Source of the DNA: Desulfofundulus salinus
GTDB lineage: Bacteria; Bacillota; Desulfotomaculia; Desulfotomaculales; Desulfovirgulaceae
Assembly (NCBI RefSeq): GCF_003627965.1
Contig: NZ_RBWE01000001.1
Coordinates: 1,221,895-1,285,894 of the forward strand
Length of the DNA stretch: 64,000 bases
Reading direction: 5' to 3'
Below are positions 1 to 8,842 of this stretch, piece after piece. The stretch's first letter is position 1. Every line of letters starts with the position of its first letter. Made by a program: the position numbers and the translations under genes. The notes beneath the pieces are model-generated. The model had not been told where the DNA came from. It did not search any database and saw nothing but the letters and a program-made list of their open reading frames with translations.

Positions 1-1
1 G

Positions 2-2548
2 CTGGTGGCCATGCACAAGGCCGGTTATCTGGTTGAAGATCTGCCGCCCGATGGAGCGGCTTTGATGGAAAAAGTCCTGTCCGGCTTGACCAACGAGCGG
101 GGCTGGCTGGACCCCCGGGAACTGGAGCGCCGGGCAGCCGCCAGGGTGGAGAAAAGTACTTACAGGGAGTGGTTTTTCGCTTTCCCCGGGATCTCACAGG
201 AGCACCTTAAACGGGACTGGGGGCCCCCTCCCGGAGAGGTTTTCTATTACGGAGATCATTTGCTGGTACCCGGGATATTTCTGGGCAACGTGTTTTTGGG
301 CGTGCAACCGCCGCGAGGCTTTTTGGAAGACCCGTCGAAAATCTACCACAGCCCGGATCTTTCCCCGCCACATCACTACCTGGCCTATTACCGGTGGTTG
401 CGGGATGTTTTTCAAGCAGATATTGTCTTTCATATTGGTAAGCATGGCTCACTGGAGTGGCTTCCCGGCAAGGGGGTGGGACTTTCCGCGGCCTGCTTCC
501 CGGACCTGGCTATTAACGACCTGCCTCACGTTTACCCGTATATTGTAAACAATCCAGGGGAAGGCACCCAGGCCAAGCGCCGTTCCCATGCCTGCATTAT
601 TGACCACCTGGTGCCGGTTATGACCAGGGCCGGGTCATATGATGAACTGGCCGAAATTGAGGTTCTCTTGAAGGAATATAACGAAGCAAAAATGATGGAC
701 GCTTCCAGGCTGCCCTCCCTGCACAACCTGATCTGGGAAAAAGTGGCACTTACTCATCTGGATCAAGATTTAAAAATAACCCGGGAGGCAGCAGAAAAAG
801 ACTGGGAGGATTTTTTGGAGCGCCTGCATTCGTACCTGCACGAGATAAAAGATACGTTGATCCGGGACGGCCTGCACATTTTGGGCCAGCCGCCGGCAGG
901 CGAAGCCCTGGTGGAAATGCTCCTGGCCCTAACCCGCCTGCCCAACGGTCCGGTCCCTTCCTTGCGGGAGCAGGTAGCCGGTATAAAAGGGTTCAGCTAT
1001 GAAGCACTCCTGTCAAATCCCGGCTATTTCGATCCAGATCGGGGACGTACATATGGAGAAATGCTGGATGAAATTGATAACCTGGCCCGCCGGTTGCTGG
1101 AAGCCTTCGTAAATGGCGGTTATACGGTAAATGAAGCGCCCTTTATAGTGCAAAAGCTCCTGGGAAAACAAAATGAGGAGATTTGCCGGGTGCTTGAATA
1201 CGCAGTCAATACGCTGGTGCCGGCTCTGGCCGCAACAAAGCAGGAACTGGACAACTGCCTCAACGCTTTAGCTGGGGGTTTTGTGCCCCCTGGACCTTCG
1301 GGAGCTCCTACCCGTGGCATGGCTGACATTCTCCCTACCGGGCGCAATTTTTACTCCGTCGATCCCCAGGCTGTTCCCAGCCGTGCGGCCTGGCAGGTGG
1401 GCTGCTCCCTGGCTGATGCCCTGCTGGAACGGTACAGGCAAGAGAAGGGAACCTATCCCAGGAGTGTTGGCATTGTGGTATGGGCTACCAGCAACATGCG
1501 TACGGGCGGTGATGATATAGCCCAGGCGTTGTACTTAATGGGAGTCCGGCCGGTATGGGATGAAAAAAGCGGGAGAATTAAGGGACTGGCTGTAATCCCA
1601 CTTGAGGAGCTGGGACGGCCCCGGATAGACGTGACCATAAGGGCCAGCGGGATGTTCCGCGATGCCTTTTTAAATGTCATCCACTTGATTGACCAGGCAG
1701 TGGAAATGGTGGCCAATCTGGACGAGCCGGAAGATTTGAATTTTGTAGCTGCCCACGTGCGTCAGGAGGTGGCAGAAAAAGTAGCTCAGGGGATAAATCC
1801 GGAACAGGCCCGGGAAGAAGCCCTGTGGCGTATTTTCAGCGATCCCCCGGGGTGTTACGGGGCGGGAGTGAGCAACCTCATAACCGCCAGGAACTGGCGG
1901 GACGAGAAAGACCTGGGGGAAGTCTACGTCACCTGGGGTGGTTATGCTTACAGCCGGCGCTCTTTTGGTAAAGATGCCCGGCCTGCTTTCCGGCAGCGCC
2001 TGGCCCTGGTGGAAGCTACCGTGAAAAATGAGGATACCCGCGAGATCGATATGTACGACAGCGATGACTTTTACTCCTACCACGGCGGGATGGTGGCGGC
2101 GGTAAAGGCAATAAAGGGGGAGCCGCCCATGTCTTTCAGCGGCGACAGTTCGGATCCGGCAAGGGTGCGGGTGCGTACTCTCGACGAGGAAACAAAGCAT
2201 ATTTTCCGCGCTCGTGTACTTAATCCCAGGTGGATTGAGAGTATGAAGCGCCATGGTTATAAAGGGGCGGGAGATCTCTCTCACCTGGTGGAGGTGGCTT
2301 TCGGCTGGGACGCCACCGCCGGGGTGCTGGAGGACTGGCTTTACGAGGCTCTGGCACATAAGTATGCCCTGGATCCATCCATGCAGGATTGGTTTAAAGA
2401 AGTCAATCCCTGGGCTTTGCAGAACATTGTCGAACACTTGCTGGAAGCCATTGAAAGGGGAATGTGGCAGGCAGCACCGGAAATGAACGAGGCATTAAGA
2501 GAACTTTACCTGGAAATAGAAGGGGAACTGGAGGCCCGGACGGAATAG
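2..2548 (+). CDS. cobN: CobN-type cobaltochelatase / Mg-chelatase H subunit, 5' end cut by window
   Basis: Large subunit of a CobN/BchH-type chelatase, the protein that holds the tetrapyrrole while a metal ion (cobalt or magnesium in known members) is inserted. The reading frame is open to the left edge, so the N-terminus is missing: about 848 residues remain of a family usually near 1200-1300. Family features visible are the stretch with VFHIGKHGSLEWLPGK (about residue 145), AKRRSHACIIDHL (about 190), the ILPTGRNFYSVDP block (about 445), and KRHGYKGAGDLS near the C-terminus. A second, full-length paralogue lies at 8843-12736. The partner AAA+ subunits (I and D type) are not in the window. 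Family assignment is firm; the metal and tetrapyrrole are not known from sequence. Confidence 0.9.
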   Translation: MVAMHKAGYLVEDLPPDGAALMEKVLSGLTNERGWLDPRELERRAAARVEKSTYREWFFAFPGISQEHLKRDWGPPPGEVFYYGDHLLVPGIFLGNVFLGVQPPRGFLEDPSKIYHSPDLSPPHHYLAYYRWLRDVFQADIVFHIGKHGSLEWLPGKGVGLSAACFPDLAINDLPHVYPYIVNNPGEGTQAKRRSHACIIDHLVPVMTRAGSYDELAEIEVLLKEYNEAKMMDASRLPSLHNLIWEKVALTHLDQDLKITREAAEKDWEDFLERLHSYLHEIKDTLIRDGLHILGQPPAGEALVEMLLALTRLPNGPVPSLREQVAGIKGFSYEALLSNPGYFDPDRGRTYGEMLDEIDNLARRLLEAFVNGGYTVNEAPFIVQKLLGKQNEEICRVLEYAVNTLVPALAATKQELDNCLNALAGGFVPPGPSGAPTRGMADILPTGRNFYSVDPQAVPSRAAWQVGCSLADALLERYRQEKGTYPRSVGIVVWATSNMRTGGDDIAQALYLMGVRPVWDEKSGRIKGLAVIPLEELGRPRIDVTIRASGMFRDAFLNVIHLIDQAVEMVANLDEPEDLNFVAAHVRQEVAEKVAQGINPEQAREEALWRIFSDPPGCYGAGVSNLITARNWRDEKDLGEVYVTWGGYAYSRRSFGKDARPAFRQRLALVEATVKNEDTREIDMYDSDDFYSYHGGMVAAVKAIKGEPPMSFSGDSSDPARVRVRTLDEETKHIFRARVLNPRWIESMKRHGYKGAGDLSHLVEVAFGWDATAGVLEDWLYEALAHKYALDPSMQDWFKEVNPWALQNIVEHLLEAIERGMWQAAPEMNEALRELYLEIEGELEARTE

Positions 2549-2582
2549 TACTTTAAAGTAAAAAACTGGACGGGTGGGGCAA

Positions 2583-3662
2583 ATGACGAAAGAAATCAAG
2601 CTCCTGGTATTGCTGGTAACCGGTGATTGCAACCTGCGCTGCGTTTATTGCTATGCCCGGGGAGGCGAAAGCAAAAGGCATATGTCCTGGGAGGTGGCCC
2701 GGCATGCGGTGGATTACGCTGCCGCCCGGAGCAAATCCTTCAAGATCCAGTTTTCCGGCGGCGAGCCTCTGTTAAACCTGCCCCTGGTAAAAGAGGTGGC
2801 GGCCTACGTTCGGTCGCGCCGGCTTTCCGTTAAATTACAGCTGCAGACCAACGGAACACTGATCACCCCCGCAGTGGCCCAGGAATTAAAGTCTCTGGGC
2901 GTGGCGCTGGGGGTGAGCCTGGACGGTCGTCCGGAGATTAACGACCGGCTGCGCTCTTTTGCCGGGGGTGGGGGTTCTACCCTGGCTGTAATCCGGGGAC
3001 TGCAAAACCTGGCTGCAGAAGGAATAAAGGTGGGTCTGACGGTGGTTTTAACGGCTGAAAGCACGGCGGGGTTGACTCAACTGGTGGAACTGGCTGCTTA
3101 CCTGGGGAATGTCTACGGGATTTCTCTGGACTTGCTGCGCCCCCTGGGCAGGGGTCGGGAGGGGCGCGTAGCACCGCCGGAGCCGGAGCTTCTGAACCAG
3201 CAGGTCAAAGCAGCCATAAAGCGGGCAGAGGAAATAGCCCGGCTGGGCGGCCCGTTAATCCGGTTTCGCGAAGTGGAGAGGTTGAAATACCAGCTGCACC
3301 GGGGAATAACCAGGCGGCATTATTGTTATGCCACCACCGGGCAGTCCATGGCCGTAATGCCCGACGGCTCGGTTTATCCCTGTGCTTCCCTGTCCGGCCT
3401 GACAGAATTTTACCTGGGCCGGATCACGGACGGGAGGTTTTCCCTGGCCGAAGCGCTGGCCGGAACGTCGCTCCTGGGGCGTACTGTAGAAGTGATGGCC
3501 GGCTGCCGGGATTGCTGGCATAGATACCTGTGCGGCGGCGGTTGCCCGGCCCGTGCTTATGCCCTCACCGGCCGGGTGGACCGTGCCTGTAAGGCAGATT
3601 GCCTGTTAAGGAAAGTCTATTTGGATTTTGTTAAAAAGGAGAATACTTATGCTCATATATGA
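2583..3662 (+). CDS. radical SAM / SPASM domain protein
   Basis: Radical S-adenosylmethionine enzyme of 359 residues. The N-terminal cluster motif is CNLRCVYC, followed by the SAM-binding FSGGEPLLN. The C-terminal SPASM region has the expected cysteines (CYATT..., YPCASLSG, CRDCWHRYLCGGGCPAR, CKADC) for auxiliary iron-sulfur clusters. Such proteins modify peptides (sulfatase maturation, thioether or quinone cofactors) or heme-like tetrapyrroles (AhbD, NirJ). The position 34 bases after a CobN gene makes a tetrapyrrole- or metallophore-related role attractive, but this is inference. The ATG at 2583 is preferred because a GGGTG motif lies about 8 bases upstream; a GTG at 2574 in the same frame is the alternative. 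A tiny ORF overlaps its 3' end. Confidence 0.85.
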   Translation: MTKEIKLLVLLVTGDCNLRCVYCYARGGESKRHMSWEVARHAVDYAAARSKSFKIQFSGGEPLLNLPLVKEVAAYVRSRRLSVKLQLQTNGTLITPAVAQELKSLGVALGVSLDGRPEINDRLRSFAGGGGSTLAVIRGLQNLAAEGIKVGLTVVLTAESTAGLTQLVELAAYLGNVYGISLDLLRPLGRGREGRVAPPEPELLNQQVKAAIKRAEEIARLGGPLIRFREVERLKYQLHRGITRRHYCYATTGQSMAVMPDGSVYPCASLSGLTEFYLGRITDGRFSLAEALAGTSLLGRTVEVMAGCRDCWHRYLCGGGCPARAYALTGRVDRACKADCLLRKVYLDFVKKENTYAHI

Positions 3663-3705
3663 ATTGCCTGCAGGTCACCAACATTTGAGAAATATTTTAT
3701 ATTAA
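3649..3705 (+). CDS. possible 18-residue peptide overlapping the radical SAM gene
   Basis: An ATG at 3649 is preceded by a good Shine-Dalgarno sequence (AAAAAGGAG, about 7 bases upstream) and opens an 18-codon frame (MLIYELPAGHQHLRNILY) ending at TAA 3705. It overlaps the last 14 bases of the radical SAM/SPASM gene in another frame. Short peptides next to SPASM enzymes are often their substrates, but this one has no cysteine and is shorter than most known leader-core precursors. It may equally be a chance frame or a relic of a lost downstream gene. Confidence 0.25.
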   Translation: MLIYELPAGHQHLRNILY

Positions 3706-3874
3706 AACTTTTTAGTTAAAATTTTTGTTTCGCCTTTTTTTGCAGGAATTTTTTACTCAATGCAGTATTATGATAAATGAAAGAATATTTTGCCAGTAAG
3801 ATGACCGAAGTCGTCGGGTTTTTAAGAAAGGCAATCTAACAAAGGCTATCTAACCAGTTAAAAACTCGAACGGT

Positions 3875-3937
3875 AAAAGCCACGAAGGCAATGTCTTCCT
3901 CATCGAAAGGGGGCTGCTTTTTCGTGGCTTTTAATTT
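3875..3937 (+). promoter_or_regulatory. leader hairpin, copy a
   Basis: Long hairpin with arms AAAAGCCACGAA and TTCGTGGCTTTT around an inner stem-loop carrying CGAAA, ending in a T-rich run. It sits 18 bases before the ATG of the transporter operon. Three similar elements occur at 7897, 14544 and 17877, sharing the CCAYGAAGG start, the inner CGAA loop and the CGTGGCTTTT end. It has the form of an intrinsic terminator/attenuator; a ligand-sensing role is inference. Confidence 0.55.
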
Positions 3938-3954
3938 TCAGGAGCGTGCATTAA

Positions 3955-4893
3955 ATGAGCCAGTACCTGATAAAGCGTTTTTTCTACCTCATCCCTGTAA
4001 TGCTGGGGGTATCCATCATTACCTTTGCGTTAATCAACCTGGCCCCCGGCGATCCTGCTGAACTAATCCTGCGGGCCGGCGGGGTGGAGCCTACCAGAGA
4101 AGCCGTAGAGGCCTTGCGGGAAGAGCTGGGCCTGAACGACCCGGTATACATTCAGTACGGCCGGTGGCTGTGGAATGCCGCGCACCTGGATCTGGGCAAA
4201 TCGTTTCGCACCGGGCGTCCCGTGGCGGAAGAAATTCTCTCCCGCTTTCCGGCCACCCTGGAGCTTGCTTTCGCGGCCATGGCCTTCATGATATGTCTTG
4301 CCCTGCCGGCGGGGATCCTCTCTGCCCTTTACCGGCACGCCTTCCTTGACCACTTAAGCCGCCTCGGGGCTCTTCTGGGTGCTTCGCTTCCCGGTTTCTG
4401 GCTGGGGTTAATGCTCATCTACCTTTTTGCCGTGAAGCTGGGTGTTTTGCCGGTAATGGGCCGGGGCGGGCCAGAGCATCTGGTGTTGCCGGCGGCAACC
4501 TTAGGATTTGGCCTGGCTGCCGTCTACGCCCGGATTTTGCGGGCCAGCATGCTGGACGTGCTGGGGCAGGACTACATCAGGGTGGCCCGGGCCAAGGGGT
4601 TGAAGGAAAAGTGGGTGATTGGGCGCCACGCCCTGAAGAACGCCCTTTTGCCCGCGGTGACGTTGCTGGGCATGAGCTTCGGGCACCTTTTGGGGGGAGC
4701 GGTAATTGTGGAAACCATCTTTGCCTGGCCGGGCGTGGGGAAGTTTGCCGTGGATTCCATCTTCAACCGGGACTACCCGGTGATCCAGGGGTACGCCCTT
4801 TTCATGGCCGTGGTGTTTGTCCTGGTGAACCTCCTGGTGGACATATCCTATGTTTTTCTCGACCCGCGCATCCGCCTGGAAAGGGGGAAATAG
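3955..4893 (+). CDS. ABC transporter permease, nickel/peptide type (NikB/DppB-like)
   Basis: Inner-membrane permease of the peptide/nickel (PepT/Opp) ABC family, 312 residues, usual length. It shows the family N-terminus (YLIKRFFYLIPVMLGVSIITF), six predicted membrane segments, and the cytoplasmic coupling helix region with RASMLDVLGQDYIRVARAKG followed by HALKNALLPAVTLLG, which contacts the ATPases. First gene of a four-gene run (permease, permease, ATPase, ATPase) starting after leader hairpin a; the next gene begins 3 bases after its stop. The receptor gene is not in this run but lies downstream at 12733. Substrate may be nickel/cobalt, a metal chelate or a peptide; the neighbouring chelatases favour a metal-related cargo, by inference. 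Confidence 0.9.
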   Translation: MSQYLIKRFFYLIPVMLGVSIITFALINLAPGDPAELILRAGGVEPTREAVEALREELGLNDPVYIQYGRWLWNAAHLDLGKSFRTGRPVAEEILSRFPATLELAFAAMAFMICLALPAGILSALYRHAFLDHLSRLGALLGASLPGFWLGLMLIYLFAVKLGVLPVMGRGGPEHLVLPAATLGFGLAAVYARILRASMLDVLGQDYIRVARAKGLKEKWVIGRHALKNALLPAVTLLGMSFGHLLGGAVIVETIFAWPGVGKFAVDSIFNRDYPVIQGYALFMAVVFVLVNLLVDISYVFLDPRIRLERGK

Positions 4894-4896
4894 CCG

Positions 4897-5826
4897 GTGA
4901 GTATCTCGAAAAATTCCGGTGTGGGGGTTGCCGGTTATCCTGCTACTGTGGAGTCAGCGGGCCAGGCGGGAACGGTCTCGCGCGGGCTGCTGGCCGCCGC
5001 GCTGGAAAGGCTCTGGCAGGATAAACTGGCTCTTTTGGGGCTGGTGATCATCCTGGCCGTGGTGGCCGTGGCGGTTTTTGCGCCCTATATTGCGCCCAAC
5101 GACCCCGTAAAGGTGGATCTGGCGCAGCGTCTTGCACCGCCCGGCGCGCAGTACCCCCTGGGCACCGACCACCTGGGGCGTTGCCTCTTGTCGCGGTTGA
5201 TCTATGGCACGAGGGTTTCCCTGGCCACGGCGGCTTTAGCTCTGTCTGCCATCATGCTCATCAGCATTCCCCTGGGCACCCTGGCGGGCTACTGCGGGGG
5301 GCGGGTGGACAACGCCATCATGCGGGTAGTTGACGTGCTGCTGGCCTTTCCGGGCCTGATCCTGGCGCTGGTCATCGCCGGGACGCTGGGGCCGGGGCTT
5401 TTAAACGTGATGCTGGCGTTATCTTTAGTCTGGTGGGTGGGGTACGCCCGGGTCATCCGGGGGATGGTCCTTTCAGTGAAAGAGAAAGAATTCGTCCTGG
5501 CGGCCCGGGCCTGCGGCACGTGTGAGATGGGCATCATCACGCGGCACATCCTGCCCAACGTGCTCTCCCCGGTGATCGTCCTGGCCACGCTGGACATGGG
5601 CAAGCTGATCCTGGCCATCTCCGGGCTTTCCTTCCTGGGCCTCGGCGCCCAGCCGCCAACGCCGGAATGGGGGGCCATGCTGAACGACGGCCGGCCTTAC
5701 ATGCAGGTGGCGCCGCAACTCATGGTCTACCCGGGTCTTTGCATCATGACGGTGGTGCTGGCCTTCAACCTGCTGGGCGACGGCTTAAGGGACGCCCTGG
5801 ACCCGCGGGGGATTACCAGGCTTTAA
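4897..5826 (+). CDS. ABC transporter permease, nickel/peptide type (NikC/DppC-like)
   Basis: Second permease of the transporter, 309 residues. It has the family's N-terminal membrane segment (LALLGLVIILAVVAVAVFAPYIAP), the periplasmic signature YPLGTDHLGRCLLSRLIYGTR, and the coupling motif KEKEFVLAARACGTCEMGIITRHILPN. GTG at 4897 is the only sensible start and follows a purine-rich GGAAAGGGGGA. Expected to pair with the product of the preceding gene and to be powered by the two ATPases that follow. The first 30 residues before the membrane segment are variable in this family, so the exact start is less certain than the identity. Confidence 0.9.
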   Translation: MSISKNSGVGVAGYPATVESAGQAGTVSRGLLAAALERLWQDKLALLGLVIILAVVAVAVFAPYIAPNDPVKVDLAQRLAPPGAQYPLGTDHLGRCLLSRLIYGTRVSLATAALALSAIMLISIPLGTLAGYCGGRVDNAIMRVVDVLLAFPGLILALVIAGTLGPGLLNVMLALSLVWWVGYARVIRGMVLSVKEKEFVLAARACGTCEMGIITRHILPNVLSPVIVLATLDMGKLILAISGLSFLGLGAQPPTPEWGAMLNDGRPYMQVAPQLMVYPGLCIMTVVLAFNLLGDGLRDALDPRGITRL

Positions 5827-5870
5827 GCGCTCAAAGACGCATTTTTAAGGAAGACAAAGGGGGCTGGCCG

Positions 5871-6845
5871 ATGTCTTCTGCTCCTGTTCTAAGGGTGAAA
5901 AATCTTTCCACCCATTTTTACACCAGGCACAGCGTCATCAAGGCCGTAGACGGGGTGAGTTTTGTGGTGGCGGCCGGGAAAACCCTGGGGTTGGTGGGGG
6001 AAAGCGGTTGCGGCAAGAGTGTTACAGCCCTGTCCATCCTGCGCCTGATTGAGCCGCCAGGAAGAATTCTTTCCGGGGAAGTCTGGTTAAACGGTTACGA
6101 CCTGCTCAGGCTTCCCCTACGGCAGTTGCGGCGGGTGCGGGGCAGGGAAATAGCGCTTGTTTTCCAGGACCCGCTGACCTCCCTGAACCCGGTTTTAACT
6201 ATCGGTACGCAGCTTGCGGAAACCATTGTCTCTCATGAAGAGGTATCCCGGGTTGAAGCGCGGCGACGGGCGGTAGACCTTCTTTCCCGCGTGGGCCTGC
6301 CCGACCCGGAAAGGCTGTTGCGCCTGTACCCTTTTCAGCTTTCCGGAGGCATGCGCCAGCGGGTGATGATGGCCATGGCGCTCTCGATGCGCCCGAAGGT
6401 GTTAATTGCCGATGAGCCCACCACCGCCCTGGACGTTACCGTCCAGGCCCAGATCCTGGCGGAGCTAAAGCGGCTGCAGGAGGAGCTGGGTATGGCCGTC
6501 ATCCTCATCACCCACGACCTGGGGGTGATCGCGGCCATGGCCGATGAAGTGGCGGTGATGTACGCCGGATCGATTGTGGAGTGTGGCCCGGTGGCAGAAG
6601 TCTTTGACCGTCCCGCCCACCCCTACACCCGGGCTTTGCTCCGTTCCATGCCGCGCCTGGGCAGGGAAGAACTGGTGCCCGTTGAGGGGCAGCCGCCGTC
6701 GCTTCTAAATCTCCCGGCCCATTGCCCCTTCCTCCCCCGCTGCCCGCAGGCGGGCGCGGCGTGCTGGGGGGAGAAGCCGGAATTGCGGGAGATCGGGCCG
6801 GGCCACGCGGCAGCCTGCCACCGTTTATTTCCCTGGGCCGGCTAG
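5871..6845 (+). CDS. ABC transporter ATP-binding protein (NikD/DppD-like)
   Basis: ATPase subunit of the nickel/peptide transporter, 324 residues. Walker A GESGCGKS (about residue 43), Q-loop [11 protein letters not shown], signature LSGGMRQRV, Walker [13 protein letters not shown] and H-loop THD are all intact. The C-terminal oligopeptide/dipeptide transporter extension includes the HPYTRALL motif and four cysteines ([15 protein letters not shown]...AACH) that in DppD-family proteins can hold an iron-sulfur cluster. The frame is open further upstream, but ATG 5871 follows AAAGGGGG at good spacing and begins the conserved domain. It is followed after 10 bases by the second ATPase. Confidence 0.93.
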   Translation: MSSAPVLRVKNLSTHFYTRHSVIKAVDGVSFVVAAGKTLGLVGESGCGKSVTALSILRLIEPPGRILSGEVWLNGYDLLRLPLRQLRRVRGREIALVFQDPLTSLNPVLTIGTQLAETIVSHEEVSRVEARRRAVDLLSRVGLPDPERLLRLYPFQLSGGMRQRVMMAMALSMRPKVLIADEPTTALDVTVQAQILAELKRLQEELGMAVILITHDLGVIAAMADEVAVMYAGSIVECGPVAEVFDRPAHPYTRALLRSMPRLGREELVPVEGQPPSLLNLPAHCPFLPRCPQAGAACWGEKPELREIGPGHAAACHRLFPWAG

Positions 6846-6855
6846 GGGAGGAGGG

Positions 6856-7821
6856 ATGCGGGTGAGCCTCCTGGAGGTAAGGGATCTGGTTAAGCACTAC
6901 CCGGGGAAAGGAGGGATTCTGGCCGGCTGCCGGGAAAAGGTGCGGGCTGTTGATGGGGTTTCTCTCTCCATAGCCCGGGGAGAGACCCTGGGCCTGGTGG
7001 GGGAGAGCGGCTGCGGCAAGAGCACCCTGGGGCGGCTGGTGGTGCGGCTGGAAGAACCTACGGCTGGAAAGATTTTTTTCGCCGGCGAGGAGATCACCGT
7101 CTGGACGGGGAGAAAGCTGCGGGAGCTGCGCCGCCGCTTCCAGATCATCTTTCAGGACTCTTCTTCCTCTCTCAACCCGCGCCGGACGGTGGAGGCAATC
7201 ATTGAAGAACCCCTGGCCAATTTCGGCGTGGCGAAAGAGGAGCGCCGGGAGCGGGTGCGTGACCTTTTAACGCTTGTCGGTCTGGAACCGGAGCACGCCT
7301 CGCATTACCCCCACGAGTTCAGCGGGGGCCAGCGCCAGCGCATCAACATTGCCCGGGCCCTGGCCCTGCAGCCGGAGATGGTGGTCTGCGACGAGCCCGT
7401 TTCCAGCCTGGACGTATCCATCCGGGCGCAGATCTTGAATCTGTTGCGGGAGCTGAAAAGACGGCTCAATCTTTCGTACCTCTTCATCTCCCATGACCTG
7501 GCGGCGGTGAATTATCTTGCCGACCGGGTGGCGGTGATGTACCTGGGCAAAATCGTGGAGTTGCTGCCGGCAGAAGGCCTCGTATTACAGGCCCGCCACC
7601 CCTACACCCGGGCGCTTTTGAGCGCGGTGCCAGAACCCAACCCGCGGCAAAGGACCAGCCTAAAGCCGGTGGTACGGGGTGAGCCGCCTGACCCGGCAAA
7701 TCCTCCACCGGGCTGCCGCTTTCACCCCCGGTGCCCCGAAGCCCGCGACGTTTGTCGGCAAGAGGAGCCCGTTTTGAAGGAGGTGGGAGAGGGGCATTTG
7801 GTGAGTTGTCACCTGGTATAA
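6856..7821 (+). CDS. ABC transporter ATP-binding protein (NikE/DppF-like)
   Basis: Second ATPase of the transporter, 321 residues. It has Walker [10 protein letters not shown], the DppF/OppF-type FQDSSSSLNPR Q-loop segment, signature FSGGQRQRINIARAL, Walker B VVCDEPVSSLD and the SHDLAAVNYL H-loop. The C-terminal region carries the [16 protein letters not shown] motif and a cysteine set (CRFHPRCPEARDVC...VSCH) as in the family. A GTG within the first codons is possible, but ATG 6856 follows GGGGAGGAGGG. Last gene of the four-gene run; a hairpin (copy b) and a separate gene follow. Confidence 0.93.
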   Translation: MRVSLLEVRDLVKHYPGKGGILAGCREKVRAVDGVSLSIARGETLGLVGESGCGKSTLGRLVVRLEEPTAGKIFFAGEEITVWTGRKLRELRRRFQIIFQDSSSSLNPRRTVEAIIEEPLANFGVAKEERRERVRDLLTLVGLEPEHASHYPHEFSGGQRQRINIARALALQPEMVVCDEPVSSLDVSIRAQILNLLRELKRRLNLSYLFISHDLAAVNYLADRVAVMYLGKIVELLPAEGLVLQARHPYTRALLSAVPEPNPRQRTSLKPVVRGEPPDPANPPPGCRFHPRCPEARDVCRQEEPVLKEVGEGHLVSCHLV

Positions 7822-7896
7822 GTTTTGCGGCGACCAGAAACTTGTAAAAAGCGGGAAACTGGCTTTCGCCATTATTACTTACCGCCAATTCACGCG

Positions 7897-7953
7897 GGCC
7901 ACGAAGGTCCTTTTTGCCCTGCCGAAACAGAGGTGGACTTTCGTGGCCTTTTT
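7897..7953 (+). promoter_or_regulatory. leader hairpin, copy b
   Basis: Hairpin with arms GGCCACGAAGG and CTTTCGTGGCC, an inner CUG-CCGAAA-CAG loop, then T5. It lies between the last ATPase gene and the chimeric gene at 7978, 76 bases after the former's stop. It could end the transporter operon or control the next gene. Shared sequence with copies a, c and d argues for a common element rather than an ordinary terminator. Confidence 0.55.
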
Positions 7954-7977
7954 GCGCTCATAAGGAGGGCTTTTAAA

Positions 7978-8829
7978 ATGGACATTGCTGGTTTAACTGA
8001 TTTTAAACCACCCGTCTCAGGAGAAGCACTGGCAGAGATGGCCAGATGCTACCAGAAATCTCTGCTCCTGGAACAGACGTTTAAGTTAGGGATTTTTGAA
8101 AACCTTGCGGCCGGTCGAAGTGTTACGCAATTGGCCGAGCAAACGGGGGCCCGTCCAGAGCGGTTAGCTCTCGTACTGGATGCGTTAGTGTCTGTTGGGC
8201 TTTTGGAGAAAAACGGCGACACTTACACTAACACCGTTATGACCAATACCTTTTTGTGTTTACACAGCAAGTTTTACCAGGGCGATCTCCTTAGACTGCA
8301 GCTTGCGCCGGAGCGGCGCCGGCAATGGGAACGAATTGGGGATAAATTCCAGGTGACGCTTATTGCTTCCACCCTTTACGAAGAAGGCAGGGCAATTGCC
8401 GAGGCCGTGCAGGCGGACTTGAAGAAAGTCGGTATTGCCGTTGAGGTACGGGTGCTGGAGTCTGCCGCCAGATTCGAGGCTTTAAAGCAGCGCAATTACG
8501 ACCTCGTTGAATTGGGCGGCATCTGTGCCACCAACGACCCGACACCTTGGTTCAGCTATTATTTCGGCACCCAGCATCCGGAGTACTGCGTGCTAAAAGA
8601 CCAAACCTTACAGGAACTGGTGGGCGGGCTCTATGCCGCAGTTACGGCTGAGGCGCGCCGGGAAATCTTCTTTAAGCTCCAGGAGTTGCTAAAAGAGCGG
8701 GCACCGGGCATTTTCCTTTACAGTCAGGATGCCATTACGGTGACCAGGGAAGCAGTTAAAGATTTTACCATGGAGGGCGGCATGCCTGGAAGCTATTCCT
8801 ACCTGCGGGTTATTTCGTTAAGCAACTGA
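7978..8829 (+). CDS. chimera: methyltransferase dimerisation domain joined to C-terminal part of a substrate-binding protein
   Basis: 283-residue protein made of two unrelated parts. Residues about 15-122 look like the winged-helix dimerisation domain of O-methyltransferases (ALAEMARCYQKSLLLEQTFKLGIFENL, then an HTH-like stretch, then FYQGDLLRLQL). From about residue 126 the sequence is the C-terminal lobe of a nickel/peptide receptor (EAVQADLKKVGIAVEVRVLE...YDLVELGG...PGIFLYSQDAITV), similar to the same part of the receptor at 12733. The catalytic methyltransferase domain and the receptor's signal peptide and N-terminal lobe are absent. This is what a deletion joining two neighbouring genes in frame would give. 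ATG 7978 follows a strong AAGGAGGG. It is probably non-functional, although the frame is intact. Confidence 0.8.
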   Translation: MDIAGLTDFKPPVSGEALAEMARCYQKSLLLEQTFKLGIFENLAAGRSVTQLAEQTGARPERLALVLDALVSVGLLEKNGDTYTNTVMTNTFLCLHSKFYQGDLLRLQLAPERRRQWERIGDKFQVTLIASTLYEEGRAIAEAVQADLKKVGIAVEVRVLESAARFEALKQRNYDLVELGGICATNDPTPWFSYYFGTQHPEYCVLKDQTLQELVGGLYAAVTAEARREIFFKLQELLKERAPGIFLYSQDAITVTREAVKDFTMEGGMPGSYSYLRVISLSN

Positions 8830-8842
8830 GGAGGTGCTTTTT

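Noticed and set aside
7825..7977. Upstream extension of the chimeric gene
   Set aside because: The frame there runs through leader hairpin b and has no ribosome site; ATG 7978 has AAGGAGGG.
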